From Bacteroidales bacterium UBA1714 (GTDB lineage Bacteria; Bacteroidota; Bacteroidia; Bacteroidales; Paludibacteraceae): 64,000 nucleotides of DNA. Positions 52,629 to 61,495 of this stretch are shown here, in pieces; within the stretch, counting starts at the first letter, position 1; each line of letters opens with the position of its first letter. The notes below the pieces were generated by a model, which ran no database searches, had not been told where the DNA came from, and saw only the letters and a list, made by a program, of their open reading frames with translations. The stretch lies in assembly GCA_002317295.1 (NCBI GenBank), contig DCIY01000012.1:1-64000 (forward strand). The letters run 5' to 3'. A program made the position numbers and the translations under genes.

Positions 52629-53206
52629 GAGACGATTTCATTTCCTCCCAATCCTTTTTCTGCGCTGGAGACAAAGATAGGTGGCAGTTCCACCCACGAC
52701 TCAAGCATTTTGCGTTTGTAGGCATCGATATTGGCTGCCAGAGCGCCTTTTCCCAGTTTGTCGGCTTTGGTAAAAATAATGGCAAAGGGGATTTCGTTTT
52801 CACCCAACCATTCCATAAATTGCAGATCAATGGGTTGTGCCTCAATGCGACAATCAATGAGCACAAACAGGCTCATAAGCGGTTCGCGCAGCAGGCAATA
52901 ACGCTCAATCATGAGTTTGAGTTTCTCCCGTTGTTTGAGTCCGGCCTGAGCAAATCCGTAACCAGGCAGATCGACCAGATGCCAGGCATGAGGTTGGTTG
53001 CCATTAATGAGAAAATGGTTAATCAGCAAGGTCTTACCTGGTTTTTGACTCGTTTTGGCCAGTTTGGGATTGTGGCAAAGCATATTGATAAGACTGGATT
53101 TGCCTACATTGCTTCGTCCGATGAAGGCATATTCGGGCAGAGAAGACTTGGGGCATGAAGCTACATCCGGGCTGGAGATTACAAATTGTGCTGAAGTGAT
53201 TGGCAT
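52592..53206 (-). CDS. engB: ribosome biogenesis GTPase EngB/YsxC
   Basis: This 204-residue TrmE-Era-type GTPase has G1 GRSNVGKSS, G3 DLPGYG and G4 TKADK. It assists 50S assembly. Its start overlaps coaE by 28 bp and its 3' end overlaps folC by 37 bp in opposite direction. It is the last gene of the prfB operon. Confidence 0.95.
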   Translation of the reverse strand: MPITSAQFVISSPDVASCPKSSLPEYAFIGRSNVGKSSLINMLCHNPKLAKTSQKPGKTLLINHFLINGNQPHAWHLVDLPGYGFAQAGLKQREKLKLMIERYCLLREPLMSLFVLIDCRIEAQPIDLQFMEWLGENEIPFAIIFTKADKLGKGALAANIDAYKRKMLESWVELPPIFVSSAEKGLGGNEIVSYIEQVNATPTI

Positions 53207-53733
53207 ATGTCTTGAATACTTAATTTTCCATCGTTATGAATAATGATATCGGCACGTTGAGCGCGTTGTTCGTCGCTCATTTGTTGTGCGATGCGGGCCA
53301 ATACCTGTTCTTGAGTAGCCCCGTCTCGCGCCATGGTTCGCGACACGCGTATGTCCATAGGAGCCACCACGGCTATGGTTTTGTCGCATAGTTGGTCCAA
53401 TCCACTCTCATACAGAATGGCACATTCGACCAACAGCCGATGATTGTCCATCGCCTGTAACTCGCGCGCTACTACAGGATGAACGAGCGCATTGAGGCGG
53501 GATAATAAGTGGGCGTCACCAAATACTCGCGAAGCCACATAGGCGGTGTTGTACACCTCACCCTGGTACGCTTCCTCCCCCAACAATTCGGTAACAGACT
53601 GACGCAGGTCGGGGTCTGAGACAATCAACTGTTTGGCCAAAGCGTCGGTGTCCACGACTGTCCAACCATACGCTGTCATACCTTGCGCAATGGTACTCTT
53701 GCCACTTCCTATGCCTCCTGTGATGCCGACCAT
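53179..53733 (-). CDS. coaE: dephospho-CoA kinase
   Basis: This 184-residue kinase has the P-loop GITGGIGSGKST (3-14) and the TDALAKQLI segment. It catalyses the last step of CoA synthesis. Its ATG touches a TGATGAA heptamer array, and its 3' end overlaps engB by 28 bp. In many Bacteroidales it follows ybbR; here it follows an acyltransferase gene. Confidence 0.95.
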   Translation of the reverse strand: MVGITGGIGSGKSTIAQGMTAYGWTVVDTDALAKQLIVSDPDLRQSVTELLGEEAYQGEVYNTAYVASRVFGDAHLLSRLNALVHPVVARELQAMDNHRLLVECAILYESGLDQLCDKTIAVVAPMDIRVSRTMARDGATQEQVLARIAQQMSDEQRAQRADIIIHNDGKLSIQDICQSLQHNL

Positions 53734-53754
53734 GATGAATGATGAATTGATGAA
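53733..53754. repeat. TGATGAA heptamers between coaE and the MBOAT gene
   Basis: Three TGATGAA units (53733-53739, 53740-53746, 53748-53754) with one extra T between the last two. They fill the whole gap between the two genes, from coaE's start codon to the MBOAT stop. Confidence 0.85.
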
Positions 53755-55329
53755 TTAGAATTGGAAGTAAATAAAGGGTTGCATTTCGGCGGTGATGAAC
53801 TGGTAGGAAACAAAAATCACCAGCACGACTGTTAGCAGCATTAGCCACCAGGGCAGGGAGGCAAAGGTGAGCCGATACCAGCGTTTAAACTTGGTCGGTA
53901 ACCAATGAATGGCCATTCCGACGAAAAACAGCAACACGATATTGCCATATTGTAACAGGAAGAGTGGAATGATACTGCTATCCCATGCTCCCACAATCTG
54001 TCCCATCATTTGGCGCGCCGTCAGCCATGCCTGAGAGTTGGCTGTGGCCGGATCAAGGTTGGAACTCGAACGGAAAAATAAGCGGGTGAAGGTGACAAAC
54101 GTAAAAGTGAGTAATACGCATAGGACATGATCCAGGCCACGAATGCATCGATGACGCTGAATAAACGTTTCGATTCCAAGGGTTTCTTTGAGACTATGCC
54201 AACATTTGGCCACAATCATACCGATGCCGTTGAGGCCTCCCCAAATGATAAAGTTCCAACTGGCTCCGTGCCATAATCCTCCAATAAGCATGGTGGCAAA
54301 CGAGTTGACATTGCTGGCCAACAGACGGTTAGCGGGACGTCCAAACAAGGTGCGATTGCCTCCCAACGGAATGTAAACATACGACTTGAGCCAACGGCTC
54401 AGACTCTGATGCCACCGACGCCAAAACTCCTGAGGGTTGGCCGATTTGTAGGGCGAATCGAAGTTGCGGGGCAGGTAAAATCCCATGAGCATGGCCACGC
54501 CGATGGCGATATCCGTATATCCGGAAAAGTCTGCATAGACCTGAAGTGAATAGGCAAAAATGGCAAACAGGTTTTCAAATCCGGAGAACAGAAGCGGGTT
54601 ATCAAAAACGCGGTCAATAAAATTGACAGCCAAATAATCGCTGAGGATAATCTTTTTGGCCAACCCGTTAATCATCCAAAATATGGCCAATCCGGCGGCT
54701 CGTCGGCTCAGGTGAAACGGTTTGTACAACTGAGGAATAAATTCCGATGCCCGTACGATAGGGCCGGCCACCAAACCGGGAAAAAAGGCGACATAGAAAC
54801 CGAAATCCAGAAAATTGGCTACCGGAGCCACGCTGCGTCGGTAGACGTCCACGGTGTAGGAAATGACCTGGAATGTGTAGAACGATATACCTACCGGCAG
54901 GATGATTTGGTCCACAATGCTGTAGTGGGTGCCAAAGATGGAATTGAACACATCCACGCCAAAATAGGCATATTTGTAATAGCACAAAAACCCCAAATCG
55001 ATGATGACGCTCAGTATCATCCACCCTTTGGCCAAGGTCGTCTGTGCACGCGTTTGCGCCTGCCGAATGGCAAACGCAATGGCCCAGTTGCTGAAGGTGA
55101 GAAAAATGAGAATGGCTAAAAACTCGCCGCTGGTTTTGTAATAAAAGAACCAACTGACCAGCATCAGAAACAGGTTGCGCCGATGTAAGGTATTGTGTGA
55201 GGGATGTTGGGCGTTCATAATGAGCGCAAACACCGCGTACACAATGGCAAAGAATACCCAAAAATAAAGTTGGGTAAACAGCAGGGGTGAATCGCTGTCA
55301 AAGGTAAATATGTGGCGTAAAAAATCCAC
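53755..55329 (-). CDS. MBOAT-family membrane O-acyltransferase (AlgI/DltB-like)
   Basis: This 524-residue protein has about ten membrane helices. The MBOAT catalytic histidine is in IGGLWHGASWNFI, and other family signatures are ILPVGISFYTFQVISY, DFSGYTDIAIG and SLSRWLKSYVYIPLGGNR. Relatives move acyl groups, often acetyl, onto cell-surface or periplasmic glycans. The SGNH gene directly upstream (3 bp gap) is the usual partner type, so the two likely modify an extracellular glycan together. The glycan is unknown. Confidence 0.9.
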   Translation of the reverse strand: MDFLRHIFTFDSDSPLLFTQLYFWVFFAIVYAVFALIMNAQHPSHNTLHRRNLFLMLVSWFFYYKTSGEFLAILIFLTFSNWAIAFAIRQAQTRAQTTLAKGWMILSVIIDLGFLCYYKYAYFGVDVFNSIFGTHYSIVDQIILPVGISFYTFQVISYTVDVYRRSVAPVANFLDFGFYVAFFPGLVAGPIVRASEFIPQLYKPFHLSRRAAGLAIFWMINGLAKKIILSDYLAVNFIDRVFDNPLLFSGFENLFAIFAYSLQVYADFSGYTDIAIGVAMLMGFYLPRNFDSPYKSANPQEFWRRWHQSLSRWLKSYVYIPLGGNRTLFGRPANRLLASNVNSFATMLIGGLWHGASWNFIIWGGLNGIGMIVAKCWHSLKETLGIETFIQRHRCIRGLDHVLCVLLTFTFVTFTRLFFRSSSNLDPATANSQAWLTARQMMGQIVGAWDSSIIPLFLLQYGNIVLLFFVGMAIHWLPTKFKRWYRLTFASLPWWLMLLTVVLVIFVSYQFITAEMQPFIYFQF

Positions 55330-55332
55330 GAT

Positions 55333-56760
55333 TTATTCTTCTGCCGCCAATTGTTCCAAAATATATTGTGCCAGCATTTCGCCAGCCTGATCGGCTCCCT
55401 TGCGGGTAAAGTGAACGCCATCGCTGCCTGCCCAGCCTCGTTGTTGCCAACTGAGCATACCGCCGATGCCTCCCATGGCATCGAGCAGACTCCAATAACC
55501 GATATTTTCCTCTTGCGCCATCTTCTTGAGGGCGTGATCCATCACCGGCAAAATAGGGTAACTGGTTTTGTGTCCATCGATGGTGGTAAGCATATCGGAC
55601 GGACCAATAAACAGGATACCGGCCTGAGGGGCACAATGTTGCAGGTATCTGACCTGGGCCCGAATTCGTTTGATGTATGCGTAAACGGAAGCAGTATCAG
55701 ATGAATAGGGAATGACATTGCCCCCATACTGAAGGATAATCAGGCGGGTGGATGTGGCTGAAAAATAGTCCGTGAGTTGGGCAGAACGAATGCCGGTAAA
55801 AATCGTTCCGGCGCAACCGCGCATGGGGATATTATCCACCATGATACCGTGATCAGATTCGATGCCGATACCATACACTTCACCACGGCCTTGCAACTGA
55901 ATGGTGCAACGCGTTGTGCTGTCAGGCAGGGCATAATAGCCTGAACTCAGAACTTGGGCGTGGTCGATGGATACATGTATGTCTCCGTCACACAAAACAC
56001 GTATGCGGTTGAAGTAACGGGCTGGATATTTCTCATTGGTCATGGGCTCTATGCGCAAACTCATCTCTTCGCTTCCTGCACACAGACTGTCATTCATCAT
56101 AGCCACCTGACCCATGACACCATAGATGGCATTCTCACGACGATTTTTTTTGGGTCCGTATGCCAAATACCGTTTGGGCCCTTCCCCGGTAGATTGTATC
56201 TTGCCATTCATGGTCAGCATCTGGTGGATCGTTCTCGACGAGATGGTCTGATGCAGGGGGATAAGGCCGGCTCCTGAACCGCCATAGCGGGTTTGTAACC
56301 GTCTGCGCAGGTTGGTGGTCATTCTATCTCCCTCCAATTGCGAATCGCCATAATGAACGATATGAATGGTTGTGGTGTCTGCTGAGCCTAACGCTTCGCG
56401 CAAAGGGGCTATCCAGGTATGAGGCGTTGCCTCAACGACAACGATACGGGACGAGTCGTCCCTACCATACGCGACAGCGGACTCTGTCCTGTCGCTACGA
56501 TAACTGTTGGGAAGAGAGGCGGAAGGGGTAGAGATGGCGGAAGGGGCAGAGAGGGTGGAAGGGGTAGAGAGGATGGAAAGGGTGTCGAGGGCAGGGCTGG
56601 TGCAGTCGGGTCCTGGGTCCTGAGTGAGGACCTGTTGCAGCGAGGGCCAACGCAATTGAACATCGCCCAATACAATGCCTTGTGTGGGAAACAGCCAACT
56701 GATGACAGCCAGACAGGCGATAACAGCCACAATCCAAGCCAAAATATGTTTAGGTTTCAT
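55333..56760 (-). CDS. SGNH/GDSL-type hydrolase or acetyltransferase partner, membrane-anchored
   Basis: This 475-residue protein has an N-terminal membrane anchor (about 7-26), a long linker (40-118) and an SGNH domain. The nucleophile block is VHYGDSQLEGD (around 136-146) and the catalytic Asp-His block is DGVHFTRKG near the C terminus. Together with the adjacent MBOAT gene it forms an AlgI/AlgJ-like pair for O-acetylation of a glycan. The linker is made partly of repeat DNA: six-residue Ser/Thr/Pro repeats (61-82) from 18-bp units, and residues 86-115 from a palindrome array. These repeats make it longer than necessary but leave the catalytic domain intact. Confidence 0.85.
   Translation of the reverse strand: MKPKHILAWIVAVIACLAVISWLFPTQGIVLGDVQLRWPSLQQVLTQDPGPDCTSPALDTLSILSTPSTLSAPSAISTPSASLPNSYRSDRTESAVAYGRDDSSRIVVVEATPHTWIAPLREALGSADTTTIHIVHYGDSQLEGDRMTTNLRRRLQTRYGGSGAGLIPLHQTISSRTIHQMLTMNGKIQSTGEGPKRYLAYGPKKNRRENAIYGVMGQVAMMNDSLCAGSEEMSLRIEPMTNEKYPARYFNRIRVLCDGDIHVSIDHAQVLSSGYYALPDSTTRCTIQLQGRGEVYGIGIESDHGIMVDNIPMRGCAGTIFTGIRSAQLTDYFSATSTRLIILQYGGNVIPYSSDTASVYAYIKRIRAQVRYLQHCAPQAGILFIGPSDMLTTIDGHKTSYPILPVMDHALKKMAQEENIGYWSLLDAMGGIGGMLSWQQRGWAGSDGVHFTRKGADQAGEMLAQYILEQLAAEE
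56416..56505 (-). repeat. palindrome array inserted in the SGNH gene linker
   Basis: Plus strand: GAGGC-GTT-GCCTC (56421-56433), AACGACAACGATA, GGGACGAGTCGTCCC (56448-56462), TACCATAC, GCGACA...TGTCGC enclosing GGAC-TCT-GTCC (56471-56495), TACGATAAC. Three hairpins with A/T-rich ACGATA-type spacers, kept in frame. Confidence 0.75.
56512..56583 (-). repeat. four tandem 18-bp units in the SGNH gene
   Basis: Imperfect units of the type GCGGAAGGGGTAGAGATG on the plus strand, each coding six residues (LSTPST, LSAPSA, ISTPSA). They form a flexible linker and may vary in number between strains. Confidence 0.8.
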
Positions 56761-56764
56761 AGAT

Positions 56765-58264
56765 TTACTTTTTCCAAAGCGCTTTGGTAAACAACAACAA
56801 AATGGTAAAAATCTCGAGACGGCCGATGAGCATCACAAAGGTCATCCACCATTTGGCCACCACCGGAAAGTCGACATACGAACCGCTGGGACCAAACTGG
56901 CCAATACTGACGCCCACGTTACCGATAGCAGATACTGCTGTTCCTATGGCTTCGTCAAAATTGACACCGCAACCGCAGAAAATGAGTACGGTCAGAATGA
57001 GGATGGCGATGTAAAAAATCATGAAGGCCATGACATTACTGATGGTCTCGTGGTTCAGGGGACGACCGTTGTACTTAATGGGTATGATGGCATTTGGGTG
57101 GATACGTCGTTGAATCTCCGCCAAACCGCTTTTGGTAAAAATCAGAATACGAATCCATTTGATACCTCCGGATGTACTGCCCGAAGAAGCTCCTGTGAAC
57201 ATGATAAAGAACACAAACACCCAGAACAGTTTGGGCCAACTCATATAGTCGGACGCGGCAAAACCGGTGGAGGTCATGGCGCTGGCTACCATAAAGAAAC
57301 TTTTGCGGAAAGCCCGTTCCATTTGACACAGACCATCTTGCCAACAGGATAGGGTGGCTTGGAAATCAACGAAACTGTAATGGACAAACAGCCCAATCAT
57401 CAGCAACAGGGTGCAGATAAGGATGGCGCTGAGATACCAGCGTGTCTCTTCATCCTGAATAAGTCGTTGGGATTTGCCGGTGAACAGGTAGATGATCATG
57501 GCAAAATTGATTCCGGACAGCACCATATAGATAGCGATGATATATTGAATGGCGGGGCTGAAGTCCATGATACTGTTGGTATGGGTGGAGAATCCGCCGG
57601 TGGCCACGGTGCTGAATGCATGGCAGAAAGAATCGAAATAATTCATGCCAAACAGATTGAGCAATAGCGCTTCGGACAGGGTAAACAGAATATATACTCC
57701 CCACAGGCGTTTGGCTGTATCTGCTATACGAGGGCTGGTTTTTTCATAATTGACACCGGTTACCTCTGCGGCATAGAGCTGCATGCCGCCCAAACCAAAC
57801 ATCGGAAGCAGAGCTACACACAGCACAATAATACCCAGACCTCCCAACCATTGGGTGAGCGATCGCCAAAAGAGTACGCCATGGCTCATGATATCCACAT
57901 TGGGTAAGATGGTGGCACCTGTGGTGGTAAATCCGGACATGGTTTCAAACCACGCATTGGTGATATTGGGTATCTGTCCGCTCAGGTAATAGGGCAACAT
58001 ACCAAAAACAGAGAAGATGACCCAGACCAGGGCAACAACGACATATCCTTCCCGTTCTCCTACATGGTTGGATGCCTTGCGACCAAACAGAAATCCCCAA
58101 AAGGCTGAAAACAGGGTAATGAGCGTAGAGGCCAGAAAGGCTTGAGAATCGGATTCGCCATACCAATAACTGACACCGGTTGCCAAACCCATAAACAAGG
58201 ACTCTATCAGCGTAAGTGCTCCGATGGTTCGAAAAATGATTCGCCAGTTAAATGCGCGTGTCAT
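56765..58264 (-). CDS. trkH: TrkH-type potassium uptake channel subunit
   Basis: This 499-residue membrane protein has four membrane-pore-membrane repeats. The selectivity filters are TTTGATIL, STVATGGFS, TSTGFAAS and SAIGNVGVS. It imports potassium with the RCK protein TrkA, encoded 15 bp upstream on the same strand. The set dxs-trkA-trkH is common in Bacteroidales. Confidence 0.96.
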   Translation of the reverse strand: MTRAFNWRIIFRTIGALTLIESLFMGLATGVSYWYGESDSQAFLASTLITLFSAFWGFLFGRKASNHVGEREGYVVVALVWVIFSVFGMLPYYLSGQIPNITNAWFETMSGFTTTGATILPNVDIMSHGVLFWRSLTQWLGGLGIIVLCVALLPMFGLGGMQLYAAEVTGVNYEKTSPRIADTAKRLWGVYILFTLSEALLLNLFGMNYFDSFCHAFSTVATGGFSTHTNSIMDFSPAIQYIIAIYMVLSGINFAMIIYLFTGKSQRLIQDEETRWYLSAILICTLLLMIGLFVHYSFVDFQATLSCWQDGLCQMERAFRKSFFMVASAMTSTGFAASDYMSWPKLFWVFVFFIMFTGASSGSTSGGIKWIRILIFTKSGLAEIQRRIHPNAIIPIKYNGRPLNHETISNVMAFMIFYIAILILTVLIFCGCGVNFDEAIGTAVSAIGNVGVSIGQFGPSGSYVDFPVVAKWWMTFVMLIGRLEIFTILLLFTKALWKK

Positions 58265-58279
58265 AGCGGAAGAGACAGA

Positions 58280-59614
58280 TTATTGAAAGAACTTCTCCAG
58301 TTTTTTCAGGACATTACTTTTGCACAATACAACCACGCGGTCGGATGGCAAAATGACGGTATCACCATTGACCAGAATACCTTCTCCGGCACGTACAATG
58401 GCACCGATGGTAGCTTCTTTGGGCAGGGATGCGTCTTTGATTTTTCCCCGAGTGATACGACTGGATTCGGTGGCCAGAAACTCCACGATTTCGGCGTCAG
58501 CACTGGTGAGATTGCGTACATTGAGTACGCTGGCGTTGAGCAGCATCTGGTAGATATAACTGGCCGTAATGGTTTTCTTATTCAGTACGGCTCCGATGTC
58601 CAAACCTTCCGCCATGGGAATGTAGTCAATATTCTCCACTTCGGCTATCGTTTTGCGCACGCCCAAACGCTTGGCTGCCAGACAGGCAAAGATATTGGCC
58701 TCACTGCTTTCGGTCACGGCCACAAACGCATCCGCATCCTGGATACCTTCTTCTTTGAGAACCTCCATATCGCTGCCATCGGCATTGATAATCAAAGCAT
58801 TGCTTATTTTTTCACTCAGTCGAATCGCTTCTTCACGATCGGCTTCCAATATCTTGATGGTATAGCCTTCGGGCAGGGACTGAACGGCTTTTTGGGCAAT
58901 CTTGCTGCCTCCAAAGAAGAGCACATTATTGATTTCGCGTTTGGGTTTACCCAACTCCTCCCGCATAAAATCCATGTTTTCTCTGGTGCAAATGCAGTAA
59001 ACCATATCACCTGTCATGAGGGCATCATCGCCGGTGGGAATGATGGTTTCATTGTCTCGCTTAATGGCCATGATGCGGTAACGACCATGGTTATAACATC
59101 CGCTGGAGAACTTCATTCCCAGCGTTTTGGCCGTTTCACGAACGCGTATGACGCATAGTTCCAGTGCGCCTTCACACAAACTGATGTGATAGCGCATCCA
59201 GTTGGTTTTGAGCGATTCGACAATCTCGTTGGCTGCCAGCACTTCGGGATAAATGAGGTGATGGAGACCCATTTGCTCAAAGAATTGTTTATTTTCGGGC
59301 AACAGGTATTCGAAGTTTTCAATGCGCGCCAGCGTGCGTTTGGCACCCAACTGTTTGGCAATCAGGCATGCGGTCATGTTTTCGGTTTCGGAGGTCGTGA
59401 CAGCAATAAACAAATCGGCTTCCCGAATGCCAATATCCTGTAAGTCATGAATGCTGGTGGGACTTCCCACTCGCGTAATCATGTCATAGTTGGCCTCGAG
59501 GTCACCTAATCGTTCCTGGCGTTCGTCCATGAGACTGATGTCCATGTTTTCACGCGACAGCAACTTGGCTAAGTGCGTTCCCACTTCTCCCGCTCCTGCA
59601 ATGATAATTTTCAT
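58280..59614 (-). CDS. trkA: TrkA potassium uptake regulatory protein, two RCK modules
   Basis: This 444-residue cytoplasmic protein has two Rossmann-type RCK-N domains, GAGEVGTHLAKLLS at the start and FFGGSKIAQKAVQSL near 230, each followed by an RCK-C domain. It binds NAD(H)/ATP and gates TrkH. It overlaps dxs by 4 bp. Confidence 0.96.
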   Translation of the reverse strand: MKIIIAGAGEVGTHLAKLLSRENMDISLMDERQERLGDLEANYDMITRVGSPTSIHDLQDIGIREADLFIAVTTSETENMTACLIAKQLGAKRTLARIENFEYLLPENKQFFEQMGLHHLIYPEVLAANEIVESLKTNWMRYHISLCEGALELCVIRVRETAKTLGMKFSSGCYNHGRYRIMAIKRDNETIIPTGDDALMTGDMVYCICTRENMDFMREELGKPKREINNVLFFGGSKIAQKAVQSLPEGYTIKILEADREEAIRLSEKISNALIINADGSDMEVLKEEGIQDADAFVAVTESSEANIFACLAAKRLGVRKTIAEVENIDYIPMAEGLDIGAVLNKKTITASYIYQMLLNASVLNVRNLTSADAEIVEFLATESSRITRGKIKDASLPKEATIGAIVRAGEGILVNGDTVILPSDRVVVLCKSNVLKKLEKFFQ

Positions 59615-61488
59615 AATGATTCCAATGCTTGTTGTATACCTTCAGCATCCAACCCCAGCATATGGTAGAGCTGTTGCGTACTGCCATGCTCCACAAACTG
59701 GTCATTGATGCCTAAACGTTTGACCGAACACGTATAATGGTGGTCAGCCATATATTCCAATACGGCACTTCCCAATCCGCCGCTGATGACGCCATCTTCG
59801 ATGGTTACGATTTGGTGGAAATGGGTGCCGACATAGTCCAAAATTTCCGTATCCAGGGGTTTGAGCCAGCGCATGGACCAATGGGCAAAGGCCGATGCCG
59901 AATCTCCCATGTTGTTCAGCGCTTTTTCCACCGTGGCGCCGATGGCTCCCAAACTGAGAACAGCCACTCTGTTGCCCTCACGCAACAGCCTTCCTTTACC
60001 CAATAGCACGGGTTCATGCTCTGGTGCCGAGTACGAGCGACCGCGTGGGTACCGAATGGCAAACGGCCCCGGTGCCTCCAGCGCCAATGTCATCATGTCT
60101 CGCAGATCCTGGGCACTCATGGGAGCCGCTATTTGGATGTTCGGAACAGGACGCAAATACGCCAAATCCAATAACCCGTGGTGGGTCATGCCGTCATTGC
60201 CTACAATACCGGCTCGGTCAATGCATAAAATGACATGCAGTTTCTGAATGGCCACATCGTGAATGATATTGTCATAGGCGCGTTGCAGGAAGGACGAATA
60301 GATGTTACAAAACGGAATGAGCCCCTCTTTGGCCATTCCGGCGGAGAAAGTGACCGCATGTCCTTCTGCGATACCCACATCAAACACGCGATCGGGCAAT
60401 TCGTGTTGCATAATGGTCATGGAGCATCCCGAAGGCATGGCAGGTGTGATACCCACCACCTTCTTATTGCGCTTAGCCAGATCCAATAAGGTCTGGCCAA
60501 ACACCTCCTGCCACAGCGGTTCCGAAGCTTGGGACAGGTGTCGTTCGCCGTTGGTGACATTAAACTCCCCGGGAGCATGCCAAATCGTCTGGTCATTCTC
60601 CGCAGGCGCATATCCTTTGCCCTTCTTGGTAATGATATGCAGCACCTTGGGTCCTCGGTGGTTCTTGATTTCGCTTAGGATACGCACCAAATCCACCACA
60701 TTGTGTCCGTCAGCCGGACCAAAGTAACGGATGTTGAGACTCTGAAATATATTATGCTCCTGTCGGGTGAGCAAAGTCTTGAGGTTGTTGTTGATGCGCA
60801 ACAGGCGATCTTTTTTGCCAGAGCTCATCAGGTGGAGTCTGACCATGGCCCGGTACAGAGACCAACGGATTCGATTGTAGCGTTCACTGGTGGTAATATC
60901 CACCAAATATTGCGTAAAACCTCCTTTGATGGGGTCAATGGCCATGTGGTTGTCATTGAGCACAATCAGCAGATTGTTTTTGTCCATGGAGGTGTTGTTC
61001 AGTCCCTCAAAGGCCAGACCTCCTGTCATGGCTCCGTCGCCAATGACAGCCACCACATGACGATGAGGATGCCCCATAGGTTCCAATCGCTCATTGGCAA
61101 TCTCCATACCCAACGCAGCAGAGATGCTGTTGGAGGCATGACCGGCTACAAAACTGTCATACTCGCTCTCCAACGGAGTGGGGAAGGGAGCCAGACCATG
61201 AAACTGGCGGTTGGTGGAGAATCGGTCCCGACGACCGGTCAAAATCTTGTGCGCATAGGCCTGATGACCCACATCCCAAACGAGACGATCATCCGGGGTG
61301 TCAAAGACATAATGCAAGGCCACCGTTAACTCAATCGTTCCCAAGGATGAAGCCAGATGTCCGGGGTTGTGGCTGAGCTCCTGAATGATAAAATCCCGCA
61401 ACTCGTCGCACACCCGTGGCAACGCCTCCTTGGGCAAACTTTTTAAGTCACGGGGCGAATTGATATGTGATAAATATTGATATTCCAT
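59611..61488 (-). CDS. dxs: 1-deoxy-D-xylulose-5-phosphate synthase
   Basis: This 625-residue thiamine-diphosphate enzyme has the GDGAMTGGLAFEGLNN cofactor motif, the VGHQAYAHKILTGRRD segment and the transketolase-like C-terminal half (CIDRAGIVGNDGMTHHG). It makes the first intermediate of the methylerythritol route to isoprenoids. It starts 7 bp after prfB and overlaps trkA. Confidence 0.97.
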   Translation of the reverse strand: MEYQYLSHINSPRDLKSLPKEALPRVCDELRDFIIQELSHNPGHLASSLGTIELTVALHYVFDTPDDRLVWDVGHQAYAHKILTGRRDRFSTNRQFHGLAPFPTPLESEYDSFVAGHASNSISAALGMEIANERLEPMGHPHRHVVAVIGDGAMTGGLAFEGLNNTSMDKNNLLIVLNDNHMAIDPIKGGFTQYLVDITTSERYNRIRWSLYRAMVRLHLMSSGKKDRLLRINNNLKTLLTRQEHNIFQSLNIRYFGPADGHNVVDLVRILSEIKNHRGPKVLHIITKKGKGYAPAENDQTIWHAPGEFNVTNGERHLSQASEPLWQEVFGQTLLDLAKRNKKVVGITPAMPSGCSMTIMQHELPDRVFDVGIAEGHAVTFSAGMAKEGLIPFCNIYSSFLQRAYDNIIHDVAIQKLHVILCIDRAGIVGNDGMTHHGLLDLAYLRPVPNIQIAAPMSAQDLRDMMTLALEAPGPFAIRYPRGRSYSAPEHEPVLLGKGRLLREGNRVAVLSLGAIGATVEKALNNMGDSASAFAHWSMRWLKPLDTEILDYVGTHFHQIVTIEDGVISGGLGSAVLEYMADHHYTCSVKRLGINDQFVEHGSTQQLYHMLGLDAEGIQQALESL

Positions 61489-61495
61489 AGATTGA

